A stretch of 64,000 nt of DNA from Glandiceps talaboti (taxonomy: Eukaryota > Hemichordata > Enteropneusta > Spengelidae), in NCBI RefSeq assembly GCF_964340395.1, contig NC_135565.1, positions 15,493,709-15,557,708 on the forward strand. The letters are read 5' to 3'. A program made the position numbers and the translations under genes. Positions 38,561 through 51,400 of the stretch are shown one piece after another. Numbering within the stretch: position 1 is the stretch's first letter; every line of letters starts with the position of its first letter. The notes under the pieces were generated by a model. It was not told where the DNA came from, did not search any database, and worked only from the letters and a program-made list of their open reading frames with translations.

Positions 38561-39343
38561 TTTGCAAGTTTATTGCAGTTATAAATCTCCATACACCTAA
38601 CGATAATATTAGCAATTTGCTTATGACGATCTTGGCATTTATAGGGTAATGTATACCTTTTCAGTTATTCAGTGTTTGACCATAACGATGTACTGGTAGT
38701 CAGGACTGTCACCACACGACATGTGTAGAGCATTACATTAACATTGTAAATATCTGAGGGATCTTTTGAAGGCTACGAGGGATTCATGAACAGCCCAACA
38801 TGAATAATTTCGGATTGTTTCATCTTTTAATGTTATTCCACTCTCCATCAATCGAAACATTCTACGAACATATATAATTTCTTAGGTTTAGTTTTAGCTG
38901 CATTATGTCCTGTTATATAACCCTCACATTTCCTCGTGTCTAGCGCCTCTAGTGATACTTTTGAAAATGACTACTTGGTATGAATCGAAGCTGCTGTAGC
39001 TATTCAATACGGTGGCCTACAAGTGCGACAGGACAAAACAAAAATTAATGCACAAAATTTTTAATTTTCAACACAAAAACTTACATTTCATAAAAACTTT
39101 ATAGTTGCAATATGCAAGATAACAATTGATTTTATTGCCCATTACAAGAAGAAGAAACTACACGTCCCTTGGCCAGATTTATCGTAATATTATAATCATT
39201 GGAAAAAATTAAAGATGTCTATAAAGTAGTTATTATGTTAATAAATCATAAAAAGGCAATGTACCATCGATATCTTGACCCCAATAACAGCTGAACCAAC
39301 ATACTCTTTTGTGTATTTTTTGTGTCCATGGCATAGACAGTCT

Positions 39344-40292
39344 GGATCTGGATAAGTACTGCATAACACTCCACTGAGGTGGAGTCAAACATGCAGGAAA
39401 TGGTGTGTGCATGAGTAATTAGCTATTCTTGCTGATTGATGTGCTCAATGATGGCTGACTTGAATTCTTTCGGATCTTCTATGGTAGTTGTTAAATATGG
39501 TATGGTGTTCCAGTCTTTAACAGTTTGTGGCAAAAAGCTGACTTTGAAACAGTCCTTGTTGGCTGGTATAATTTGATCTGCTGAAGGATTTCATTCACCG
39601 ACAGGGTTAGGAGGCCTTGTCTAGCTTTGTGTAGAATGCACAGTCTGTTTACAGTTCTTCTGTCTTTGAGTGTGCTCTAGTGTAAGTCCTTGATGATTTC
39701 GGATACACTACTTGATCTGGATGGAGTAATCATTTACAACAAATGTCGCCGCTCTGTGTTGGATGTACCATGTGCTCCACTTTATTAATAAGATCTTTGG
39801 TATAAGGGTTCTAGACAGCAGATGAATACTCTAATAATGGGCGAACTAAAGACATGTAAGCAGTTTTTTTTCCTTGATGAGTTTGTTACATGAATAGGGA
39901 TTCCTCTTGATAAAGTTGAGAGATCTATTTGCAGATGATGTAATATGACTGATATGTTTGTCCCAGGTTAGATTGCTTGTAATATCAACTCTACGATAAG
40001 TATGACACGATGTAAATTCCAGTGTATGAGTCCCAAGTGTGTAGTTGAAAAGCTTAGGATTGCGAGCATGTGTGACCCGCATGACAAAGCACTTCTTTAC
40101 ATTGAAATGCATTTGGCCAATCTTCCTGCCACATGGGCCAGTGTGTTTAAGTCATCTTGGAGTTGAGCCTGGTCTAGCTGATTTTGTATATGTCTAAAAA
40201 CGACACAGTCATTGACAAATAGTCTTACTTCCGACGAGATGTTATGGGGAAGGTCATTAATGTATGCAAGGAAGAGCAAAGGTCCCAGCACC
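39344..40292 (-). mobile_element. 5'-truncated LINE (CR1/L2/Jockey-like) fragment
   Basis: On the minus strand two overlapping frames encode the C-terminal half of a non-LTR reverse transcriptase: VLGPLLFLAYINDLP, a palm motif read as FVND in place of FADD, then KCFVMRVTHAR and SANRSLNFIKRN, and a C-terminal tail VKDWNTIPYL. The palm change and frame breaks show it is dead. The 7-bp target-site duplication ACAGTCT lies at 39337-39343 and 40293-40299. Sulfotransferase unit A keeps the empty site at about 35758-35764, which proves the insertion and its ends. Confidence 0.9.
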
Positions 40293-40297
40293 ACAGT

Positions 40298-41500
40298 CTA
40301 GGACATCCACGAAAACTTTTGATTTGTAAGTTTGGAGAATTCTGTGTTATATGGTCTGTAATACTCTCTAAGGAGATTTACAACATTTGTATCAACATCC
40401 GGGTGGGTTCGACCTTTCCTCTCATCCATGCAAAATTCAGGAGTTTTAATACAATAAAAGCCCTTAGTTTCGTTGAAGTAAAATATGTTGTCTGTGAAAT
40501 AGGGTTGTAGATTTAGAAATGATTCCACCTGTTGGATTGCTGACACTGGGTTTACTTTGAATTCACTACCGTCCACAATTAGCATTCTTTCAGGGCTAAA
40601 ATACTTCAACCAGAGCTGAATGTAATCTGAATAACGCCCTCTATATATCGTACCATGGGACGTCACTATTTTCCTGTTATCGTCAAGAATTGTTGATTCA
40701 AATGTAGCATTTACTGTGTCGTTATATTTGACTATATTTTCCAGAAATGTTTGTGCCTTTTCGTATTTGCTAGATGTCGGGTTTGATTTCAAAATGTCTT
40801 CGTACAGCCCTTTACTGGTAACTGTATGGACGTAGTCGGAGATGGCTCGTTCTACAGGATCACAAGCAACTATGATAATATTGGTGTCCGCTGGCAGCTC
40901 GTCGTATATCTGCTTTGCTGCTGTGCTATCTCTGAAATAATCTGGTGATCTTTCAATGGTCAGCTGCCCTGGTGTTGAAAGTGGCATACGGTTAATATAC
41001 CAATCTATTCCCTTCTTATGATTGGGACTACCAAAGTAATGTACTTCATCTTCCGCTGCAACAATATTGGGATGAAAGTCAAGAAAAGTACCCAAGGTAG
41101 CTGTGCCACATTTCTTGATTCCGGCAATAATAGCTCCTGGAAGCCTTTTTCGACTTTCATATACTTTATTGTTTCCTCCTTGAACCATTCTTCGGGCCTT
41201 TCCGAGATCGTTTATAGCACCCAAGTCTGTGGACCCTTTGAGTATAGTCGGACTGGTGTACTCGGTGTCTGGTTTGTGTATGGATGTATTAGGTGGGATC
41301 AATGGTTTGTGTAAAGTATTTTCCTTTTCTCTCAAGTCTTCATGATTTTCATGGCAGGGTGTAGGACGGTCTTGGATTTCGCCGATACCCTTTATAGACA
41401 AGATGTACATCTTTCCATTTTTTGAATAGCAGATGATGAGAATCACTAACGAAATCAGGAAGCCCAACAATATAATCTTAGTTCTCGTTCTCAGCTTCAT
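40298..41500 (-). CDS. Heparan sulfate 3-O-sulfotransferase-like protein, copy B
   Basis: One open frame of 400 aa, paralogous to copy A along its whole length and 16 residues longer in the stem. It has the same type II anchor (about residues 9-25), P-loop region GIKKCGT (127-133), EVHYFG segment, ERSPDYF and ERAISDY. Cys213 replaces the usual Arg of the RDP motif, as in copy A, so this change predates the duplication. The stop codon (40298-40300) overlaps the target-site duplication of a LINE fragment; the insertion re-created the same stop, so the protein end is unchanged. The preserved frame and domain argue for a working gene, although the 3' UTR is now LINE sequence. Confidence 0.86.
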   Translation of the reverse strand: MKLRTRTKIILLGFLISLVILIICYSKNGKMYILSIKGIGEIQDRPTPCHENHEDLREKENTLHKPLIPPNTSIHKPDTEYTSPTILKGSTDLGAINDLGKARRMVQGGNNKVYESRKRLPGAIIAGIKKCGTATLGTFLDFHPNIVAAEDEVHYFGSPNHKKGIDWYINRMPLSTPGQLTIERSPDYFRDSTAAKQIYDELPADTNIIIVACDPVERAISDYVHTVTSKGLYEDILKSNPTSSKYEKAQTFLENIVKYNDTVNATFESTILDDNRKIVTSHGTIYRGRYSDYIQLWLKYFSPERMLIVDGSEFKVNPVSAIQQVESFLNLQPYFTDNIFYFNETKGFYCIKTPEFCMDERKGRTHPDVDTNVVNLLREYYRPYNTEFSKLTNQKFSWMS

Positions 41501-41589
41501 GATATACTGTTGTCAATGAATAATGTCACGTGACGAAAAATAGATGCAATATATATCTCTCGGAAGGCAAATAGCACGGTCACTGTATT

Positions 41590-42735
41590 CCTGTACAAGA
41601 GAACCGTACAATATGAAGGTAGGTATCTTGTTATGTAAAATTTGAACGTGAATAGAGTGTTTTATTGACTTCTACATGATCCGTTCCGTGTGTGCTAACT
41701 AAATTTTCGGTAAATTGACATTCGATCTGTACGAATTACAGAATCATGGCCACTATATTTCAAAAGTAGACTGTTTTGAACTTTTACATTATATATGTCT
41801 TGTTTTTGTTTGATTTTGGTCGTTTCAAGGCATAATTCCATAAAATACGGCAGATAGAAATCACTCTAGTTCACACTTGTAATAAATTAATCAATATGGC
41901 AACCAACCTCGCGTATATTACACTGTGTTACTGACATACTTTCCGGAGGAAAAAAAAGAGCTAGATTGTAGCGCAGAATCTCATGTAATCAACATCTTAT
42001 TTTTTGTAAATTTACTAGCAATACCAATGACCAAGAATTATATTTAAAAACACCCAAACAAACCATGAATGCATGTGTTTGTGAAGTTTCCTATTTGGCA
42101 GGAAAATACGATGTGACCGTCGTTTTCTGAATCAGGGCAAAATGACATCGAAGTTCTCGATCATGTATTACATACTGTTACATTATTATCTAGTTCTAGA
42201 GTTAAATACAACATCATCACTTTACACACTCGTTTGGCAGTTATGGTATAATTTTTGCTCTTGCTTTTTTTCAGGAATGGATACAGTGGGAGGCTGTGAT
42301 CCCGTTGTTGACTTACTCAAAACACAAAAACAGAAATTACTAAAAGGAAGAAAAACACACACCCATACACACATTCTCCACAGAAATACAAAACACTGTG
42401 TTGGGCTTCGATGGCCTTGAATATATTTGTACAGTGTGAGAAAACATCAATAAGGGGTCGTAAAATACTGTATTAGACTCAGCAATCTAATTTTTATTGA
42501 TTTAATTTTTTTCATATGACTACTCATACAATATACACTCGCTGATCTATTTTTTATATGGTAATGCTACCGTGTTAATTTTTACAGAGAACTAAATGCA
42601 TACCTTTTGTTATCGGGATTTATTAAAATATAGTCTTTGGCGGATTACTAATAATTGCAGAAAAAATCATTAAAAAACATGAAATAAAATCTAAAGCTTT
42701 ATAAATGTCTAAAATATGACGGAAACATACTTACG
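41590..42735 (-). other. Predicted 5' UTR intron of sulfotransferase copy B
   Basis: Minus-strand donor GATGAC then GTAAGTATG after 42735, and acceptor CTTGTACAG before 41590. Both are at positions homologous to copy A. The intron is larger than in A, partly from unmatched sequence at 41610-42590. Confidence 0.48.
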
Positions 42736-43299
42736 TCATCCGCTCGCGGCTTCGATGCTCGGATCACTATGTTCACCTCACAATTGAGAAGTTGTAGCCT
42801 CTAGTCTGACACTGAAGCGAGACTAGCTTATAGCCTGCCATGCACAAACTGTACAATGTATGCATTGCTTATTCAACTAATTAGCAAAGCATATATACTG
42901 AGTCTGTTTGTACTGTCTGAACCGACATCTGTCTTTATCCAGCTAGAAGCGTGTGATAATATTAGTACATGTTGTACTTGTAAAACAGTCCCTCTTTTGG
43001 CATTTCAAATTACTATAGCGCCAATTTTCTGTTCAGAGTATTACTAAATAGTTATAACACTCTGTAATACCCTTAAGGTATAAGGGGGGACTTATACATC
43101 CATTATATATTTCCCCTTATACTGCCATTCGATCTATGGTAATATATATGTTGTGAACAAATAAACCACCAGTTTTGTTTGACTGGTACACTAATACCAT
43201 ATTATGTAGACACGCACGACATTGCAACAAACAAAAGTTTGTTAGTTGTCATTGAAACTCATTGAAGCGCTAATAATTCACCACTTTGGGTATATATTG

Positions 43300-45418
43300 A
43301 CTGGTTTTAACTACAGACAGAACTTGTTATTTGTGAATCCATCAATTTGTCAAATGAAATAGTACAGGCATTATGATATATTGGCTACATCTGAATGCGT
43401 ACAAAGAAAAAGCCTTAAAAACATTGGAAATTATGTACAATTGATATTAATACATAGTCTGTATTCGGACGTGCATCATATTTTGTCGTATTTTTGAAGA
43501 AAAAAAAACTTGTGAAATATATTTTTTTTATTCCTAATTATGCACACATATATAACCCATAACATGCTATATAATAATCAGCATGTACAGTGTACATTCT
43601 CTGGTCTATACACATACTACAGAACATGCGCTACTCTCTGAGGAGTCGAACATATATGGCTTTAAATTTGGTCATCGGAGCTGGGGAAACCCATGTTCAC
43701 TAACCCCCCCCCCCCCCCCCCCCCTTAATTTTTCCACTTCACAGCTGCAGTGCCAGGTAGAGTTTAACCCTCGGCCCTCCCTCCACTAGTTTATGATGGT
43801 TTATAACTCGAGCTCGAGCGATCGCCCTATTTTCAACTCGTCTCATTACCTTTCAAAATGATGTACGGTAAAATTAATTTGCAGATCTTTGCAATATGAT
43901 TTACATGTGCATCTGTGGAAATCGGGAATGCACTAATAGAATTAGAAGCTTACATGCAATTGCAACATCTTAAAACGATCGAGGTAAAGGCCTATAAGCC
44001 TAAATGGGACGAGCTGAAATTGTGGTTAAATGATCCGTCACATAATTTTGGTGACTGCGTTATTGATGTACTGGCATGTACCTCACGCTCCATGGTGATT
44101 TTCAGAAATCCTTAAATTTCTCGACGTCCATATGCCCACTGACTTACAAAAATACAATGTAGTGGTCGCGGCTAGTTGGCCAGTTCGGTCATCGCGAAAC
44201 AATTTCAGATTTTGCCGATGGTGGCGCTGTTTATTTTGTAGTGAGAGGTCAACTTGGGTCAACTTACAATTGGACTTCTGCTGCTGATTGTCACATGATG
44301 GTTTGGTGTTTGTCCGGTGACGGTGTTCGTACACACTTTAGCTGACACTCGAAGGGGTCGCCCACTCACTTGTTGATTTTACTTTCTTTATATATTTGTC
44401 ATTAGTTCTGAATTCCAGTAATACTGGTAAGTTTCACCGTTCTGTAACACTTCCGTTCCGTCAGTTGTCTTTAGCCTTGGCTTTGATTTGAAAACATGAT
44501 CAGGTAGTCATGCATGGGAGTAATGGGTTATACCTCCACTCCAGCTGTTTCTATTTGTGATTCTGCCTCCTACTCCTGTTTGCAAACGGTGCACGGGACG
44601 CTATTCTGACAATGTCCCAAAACAAGGCGGGGAAGAGGGACATTGCCAAAATCTAGTCCTGACCATACATGTATAGTTCATAGACACTGTGTGTGTGTGT
44701 GTGTGTCGAGAGGGACTAAGCTGTGTCCTGATTTAATTACCCCGTCTCCTAGTCCTGCTTGCATACGGAGTAATCCGGGACTCGATTCTGACAATTGTCC
44801 CTCCTGTTTCTGTGTTTAGAGTCAAGTCAGTAATATAGACTCGTGCACCGACGTCTGTAAGCAGGACTACCCGTCTCCAAGCAGGACTACATGTATCTAC
44901 CTCCATGGTCAAATCATTTCAAAATCACAACCAAAGAGTGTAATTCAGAGTTGATACAGACTTTAACGTCAAATTATTAGAGGAGATGTAATCCAATACA
45001 GCCCTTTAATTATCATTTCACAATAGTCCTGTTTGCAGATGAATGCGACACTTGATGCTGACAATGTCCCTTTGGCTCATGGGCAGTGTCAGAATCTAGT
45101 TCCTTATTACATCTGCAAGCAGGACTAATGTCATTTCAGAAAACACATTTTATATTGGTTATCTGAGATGTCATGTTTATAAAACGTCATTTATGTGAAC
45201 AACAAATAGATATTGCCATGACAACCAGCAATCATGGCCACAATTTTCATCAAAGTCAAGGTCAACCATTGGCAAGTGAAAGTTTCCCCTTCATTGTCTG
45301 TAGATCAACCCAGCCAAGCTGGTTCTTTTGATGCACTCTGATTATGTAAATAATTGTATATCTATGTTTGTAAAATTAGTGAGTTCGTCTTTTTTCTATC
45401 TCTTTCTTTCTTTGTTAG
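43300..45418. other. Intergenic region upstream of the first arylsulfatase
   Basis: No recognised gene. It holds a poly-C run at about 43706-43724, a GT run near 44690, and a cluster of inverted-repeat elements at 44572-45127. A 66-codon open frame at 43915-44115 has unremarkable composition but no recognised similarity. A 5' UTR exon of the arylsulfatase is expected somewhere here because its coding exon begins with an acceptor. Confidence 0.45.
44572..45127. mobile_element. Cluster of small inverted-repeat elements with AGTCCTGCTTGCA ends
   Basis: The end motif AGTCCTG(C/T)TTGCA and its reverse complement TGCAAGCAGGACTA recur several times, with shared inner phrases (CTGACAATGTCCC and its complement). 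The clearest unit is 45028-45127, with both ends intact. At least two other partial or nested units lie at 44572-44883. No transposase is seen, so these look like nonautonomous elements. Confidence 0.6.
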
Positions 45419-45430
45419 TAACAACTGGTA
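45391..45430 (+). other. Splice acceptor and 5' UTR end before arylsulfatase 1 start
   Basis: A pyrimidine-rich tract ends in TTTGTTAG at 45418, twelve bases before the ATG. The second arylsulfatase has the same arrangement (CTTTGTTAG ending at 55871), so both genes probably have an upstream noncoding exon. Confidence 0.6.
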
Positions 45431-48400
45431 ATGATGGGCAAGTACAGTGTATCTTCCTTGCTGATAGTTTTATTCCTCATTACTACATCATTACTTCTAA
45501 AGACAACTTTGTCACAGCAGACACGCCCACCACATGTTGTGTTAATAGTCGTAGATGATTGGGTAAGTGGAAAGTCATTTATCATAATAAGAGTGAAAAT
45601 GTAGTAATGTAAGTTTTTGTATAGCAATCTCCCAAACTATGGCCAAAGTGCTTTTTTTTGTTACAGCTGGCATGGCGCTGTCATAGCGCAATGTCCTTTA
45701 TGCTCCCTCAACTCTCTCGAAAGCATACAATCCATTGCTACCATTGCATATAGAATTAAAGCACTCACATTGCAACCTCTATCCAACCAAGTCCTAAATT
45801 ATACAGCTTGGTTGACTAGTTTAGATCTTGGCTAAAGACTGCAGCCATTCAGAAATAAATGGCAGCACCATACAGAGGCTCAAACCTGCAACCTACAGAT
45901 TTCAAGCTGGCTGAGGTCACATCCAGGGCAAAGAATCAAATATAATGGAGATTCACTTATATAGGGGTTGTTAGGGTTTGTAATTTGAATACTACATTTG
46001 AGTTATCATGTTACCTAATTATTGATGTATGTTATGTACATATGAAGATCTATAGAACAAGTGATCTCTGTAAGTATACAATTGTACATATGTCTATCAC
46101 TGTATCAGTTGTCATGTACAACTATAAACTCTAATCCACCACTTTAATGAATATACAGTGAACAAGTATACATAATGACTTACCATTAGAGGGCAGTCTT
46201 TACTGGAATTATACTGTATTGCTGAGGTATCGTACATGATATTAAAGTGTCTGTTTTTGTTTCCCAACAAACACCTAGGGCTGGGACGATGTCAGTTTCC
46301 ATGGATCTGATCAGATACCTACACCAAACATTGATCAGTTAGCACATAGTGGCGTTATACTAAACAACTATTATGTACAACCAATCTGTACTCCAACCAG
46401 AGCTGCCTTGATGACTGGACGACATCCAATACATCTAGGTAAGTGAACTACTATCTCCAACCAATCTGTACTCCAACCAGAGCTGCCTTGATGACTGGAC
46501 GATATCCAATACATCTAGGTAAGTGAACTACTATCTCCAACTAATCTGTACTCCAACCAGAGCTGCCTTGATGCATACCAAAATTTGCCAACATTTTGTG
46601 ATGGAATGGTGTCCAAAAAGACAATTGATGTCACTTACCAAACAACTTGGATATCTTGTCATATTGTTTTCTGCTAGGTTTACAACATGATGTTATCTAC
46701 GGTGCCCAACCATACGGACTGCGACTTAATGAAACTACAATGGCACAATACCTACAGCAATTAGGATATACAACTCATATGGTAGGAAAGGTAAGTTAAT
46801 GGAATTCATTGTCACTTTTAGAGAGAATATGTGAGATAAGTGTATAAGGGTATATTATCTTTGATCTCAATTAACACTCTAACAAAAGTTCAGACAGTCT
46901 ATACCACCACTATCAATAGATTTACTTCACCTACATGTATTGCCATATTTCTTTGTAATATTTCTTTTAATTTTTAATATATGACTATAACTCTAATATT
47001 TCATTTCATTTCGTATATAAATTATTTTCATAAGTAAGTAAGTCTTAATTATCAGAGAGAAATTTTAAGCAGTTGTGTAAAATGTGTATAGCAAGTGGTC
47101 AATTGTGTAAAATGCATGTAAAGAATAACGTACTTAAGTAACCTAATAACTATTGATTACATGTAGTGATAAAATTACCTTTATGGAATGTGGTTTCAAG
47201 CAACTATGTAACTTTTGTCCAAATCATTCTGACGTCATCCACATAATTTACATGCAGGTATGCAATAATTTTTTCGGTATTGCACTGCAGTGAAAATACC
47301 ACTAGTATGCGGTGCACCAGTGCAAGTAATCTCTGGTACATATGTTATAATAGTTTGAAATTGTGTCTATTGCAGTGAGCTGAAACATTGCTTGCCACTG
47401 CAGTATTTTCAAATCAGTATCTGAATTTATTCTTGGATTTAATCACATTGTATTATTTTTTGTTCACCAGTGGCATTTAGGTTTTTTTACTAAAGAACAC
47501 ACTCCAACATACCGAGGCTTTGAAAGTCATTTTGGTTACTACTGTGGACATGAGGACTACTATGATAGACTATCAGGGGAAGTAAGTTTTATATTCTGTT
47601 ATACTAAATTATGAATTACCATTCACGTCCTGAACATACCAATTTGGGTCTGTACAATATTAATATTGTACTAGCTGCAATGGAGACATTTTTATTTGTC
47701 AAGCAGCAAACGATACCAAGTATGTATGTTCAACTATCCTAGGATCAACTGAGACGGGGCATCAAACTACCTAACATCTACAATTGGCTGATTATATCGC
47801 CACCTAGTGGTCAGTTGTAACTACAGAATTTGTCATTCTGATGAGGATCATTGACTGAGACAGATAAAAAGCTCAATGCTGAAAGACTTTGAACTATTTG
47901 TGTGGTATAACCTTTGTAAATCATATGTTGAATTACTTGTAAAAATCTGTAGTGCCTATAATAAGTGATCACTTTTATCCATAGTTAGTGCAGCGACAAG
48001 TTTAGATCTTGAGCTTGCACTAGGTTTTGAATCTGACACCACATTAGTTTGATAACTTGCTGCAATGGCAGTGTTCATTGATGCAGTAGTAGTGTTCATT
48101 GATGTAATGGCAGTGTTCATTAATGTAATGGCAGTATTCATTGATGTAATGGCAGTGTTCATTGATGTAATGGCAGTGTTCATTGATGTAATGGCAGTGT
48201 TCATTGATGCAACAGTAGTGTTCATTGATGTAATGGCAGTGTTCATTGATGCAATGGCAGTGTTCATTGATGTAATGGCAGTGTTCATTGATGCAATGGC
48301 AGTGTTCATTGATGTAATGGCAGTGTTCATTGATGCAGTGGCAGTGTTCATTGATGCAGTGGCAGTGTTCATTGATGCAATGGCAGTGTTCATTGATGTA

Positions 48401-51400
48401 ATGGCAGTGTTCATTGATGCAATGGCAGTGTTCATTGATGTAATGGCAGTGTTCATTAATTATACAATATCACAAGCTGGATCATACATGTTGTGTACTG
48501 TTACAATTGCCATACACTAATTCATGGCATGGTTTGGGAATGATTATATTTTGTGTGACACTATGTGTTGTATTTGATTTATGACAGGGTAAATACTGGG
48601 GATATGATCTCAGAAGAAATGGTGTGTTAGATTACTCTACATATGGTCAATATTCAACTGATTTGTACACTTTTGAAGCACTGAATGTTATCGGAACCTA
48701 TGCCAACTCTTCAAAGGTATGTTGTTTTTACTTTTTTTTTTCCAAATGCTATCATTACAGCCTAATACCAGATAATAACATACAGACAGCTAAATATCGT
48801 ACTATTCTCTCAGATTTGTAATGTTTTGTTATTGGCTCCTTTAGTTCAGCTTAATCTCAGCAGTATATGTAGGATTTTCTGAAAGCACTTTGATATTTTA
48901 AAACCATAGAATTGCCACTAACGAGTTTCTGAATACCCATTTTCATTGATTTAGATCTGTCATATTTGATGAAAGGAGAATGGGAGGGGGGGGGGGAGAG
49001 GGGGTGTTATCAAACACCTTGACATAGATATAAAAACAGTCTGATTCTTGCACAATAAACAAACAATGACATGTTTTTGTCAGTCAAGGGCAATCTTTTA
49101 AACAGAAACATTATATTTCCCATCAGCCTTTGTTCCTGTACTTGGCTCATCAAGGAGTGCATGCTGGGAATTCAATTTATCCACTTCAAGCTCCTGCTAC
49201 TTACACTAAAAGATTTCCTAATATACAGAGTGAGAAGAGAAAACTTCTAGCAGGTATGTCATGTGTATTGACAATAAATGAAAAATAAATTAGCAATTAG
49301 TTTGTCAAAAAAAGTTAACCTGTCAACATTAAGACTAGAATATTGTCATGAGAGATTTATTTAGATACCATTGCCAAATATATTCCTTCGTTCAGCCAAG
49401 GACAATTCGAGTGATCTCAGGGTCTTATCACTATGAGTCACCAGACTGGTACTGACAAAAACTTAGGTCACAAGATTTTTCTGGCTGAATGAAGAAAAAT
49501 ATTGGGGAATATACCTCCTCAAGCATATTTTTATGAAAATTTGGATAGTGGCATTCTAGAACATTTCTCAGTTATATTTTGAGCACCACAGAACTAGTGA
49601 TATAGACAGGTTGTTGTGACATAGAATGACCAGGGTATATAATCCATATTTTCTGTTCAAAGACAATAACTTGGCTTGGGAATGGTACTGTAATACATTA
49701 TATACCAACAGGAATTTCAATGTCAAATAATTACAATCATTATATATGTACCAGAGATTACTTGCACTGGTGCACACGCATACTAGGGGTGTTTTCACTG
49801 CAGTGCAATACTGAGAACATTATTGTGTACCTGCATGTAAATGATATGCAAATGAGATGTGATCATTCGAAATCACGTGATTGCTCTATGATTCTTGTGA
49901 TTTTTTAATGGGGAATTTGCCATTTCAGATAAACATGTGTAATAATAACAGAACGCCATGCAATGTGAGTTCCAGTGTGGGTACATGGGAGTATCTGCAC
50001 TTGTGTTTGCAGTTTTTTCTGCTGCACTGTAACTCGCTACATATGTGAAAGTACGGGCACAGAAAAAACTGCAAGTACACCACACTTGCACTCGCATGTC
50101 AGTGGGTTCTGTCATAGCTTGTATCATATGTCTAATAATATTTCTATTATTTCAGGAATGATAGCAGCTGTTGATGATTCTATAGGTCTTATTGTCCAGG
50201 CTTTAAACGCATCTGGCATGTACAACAATTCTGTTATTATCGTAACCACTGACAACGGTGGCCCTACTCATGGGTATGATGGAAACGCTGCATCAAATTG
50301 GCCATTAAGAGGATGTAAACATACACTATGGGAAGGTGGTGTCCATGGTAACGGTTTTATTCATAGTCCACTATTAAGCAAACCAGGACGTGTATCATCA
50401 GAAATGATGCATGTCAGTGATTGGCTGCCTACAATATATCATGTTGCCGGTGGCAACATCAAGGATCTCCCTGGCAACCTAGATGGGTTTAATTTATGGG
50501 ATACACTCTCTCAGTAAGTAGTTCACAAGGAATCACAAAAACTGACATTCTTTTGAAAAACAGTCATCACCAGAATTAGGTGATTTTAAAACAACAATTG
50601 TGTTTTAAGATAGAATGTTTGTCAGGGTATTCTACCATAAAACAATATTTCTGAAACTCGAAATTATTGAAGTCTGGCCAAACCTTGCCACATAAAGGCT
50701 TGTTTCACATTTCTCTTACATTCTCATTTTCAAGAAATTTGACTATATTTTATTTCTCATATAATTTAGACAGTATTCAGTAGCCATTTTAGATTTACAG
50801 ATGGTTTGATTTGATATGATTTTGATCCCTATTTCGAATCTGAATTTTTTAAACTTGATTTTATCTCCTAATGGGTTTGAGTGTTCTAGTACAAAGTAAC
50901 AGCAAAAGTTTGAGATTTTAATATCCGAGACACATAAATACATCACCAACTACCTGGGATCTATGATCATCTGTTATGGCCTACCCAACGACATCACATC
51001 CAGTCCCAATCTGCTACTATGCCCTCTAGTGGCAGCGAGTAAATGCAAGAGGTTCTAATCGAATGCTTTTGTAAACACTTTTGTATTTGTGGTGGTGTGA
51101 AATTGGCTAAAAACAATTTTCAGAATACATTTGTTGTTTTGATTTGTATTTACAGAGGTATCCCATCTCCAAGAACTGAAATTCTTCATAACATAGACCC
51201 TATATCCAACACTGCAGCACTAAGGGTTGGTGGTTATAAGATTGTGATTGGAGAAGATGCTGGGGGACATTATGATGGTTGGTATAAACCTGATGAAATA
51301 TATGAAGGTAAGAAACCCCCCTCCACCAAACCCTTCTTTTCCCCACACCCAACCACCTCCACCTTTGCACATTCACTGACAAAAAAAGAATATATACATG

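Larger units (their letters stand above)
39090..43300. repeat. Segmental duplication, unit B
   Basis: Counterpart of unit A, longer because of the LINE fragment at 39344-40292 and extra unmatched sequence at about 41610-42590. Upstream homology resumes at about 42590 (CAGAGAACTAAA) and can be followed to about 43290. Confidence 0.85.

Noticed and set aside
35764-41500. Sulfotransferases as processed retrogenes
   Set aside because: Homology between copies extends through upstream flanks and a predicted intron, showing DNA-level segmental duplication. An older retrogene origin of the ancestor remains possible.
43706-43724. Poly-C run as a functional element (with G-runs near 48986 and 52709)
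   Set aside because: Homopolymers of this kind are common and lengths are unreliable in assemblies.
43915-44115. 66-codon open frame
   Set aside because: No recognised similarity, no partner exons, and no conservation can be judged here.
47956-48520. Open frames of 150-166 codons on both strands
   Set aside because: Products of a 21-bp minisatellite inside an intron, with perfect seven-residue repetition and no splice support.
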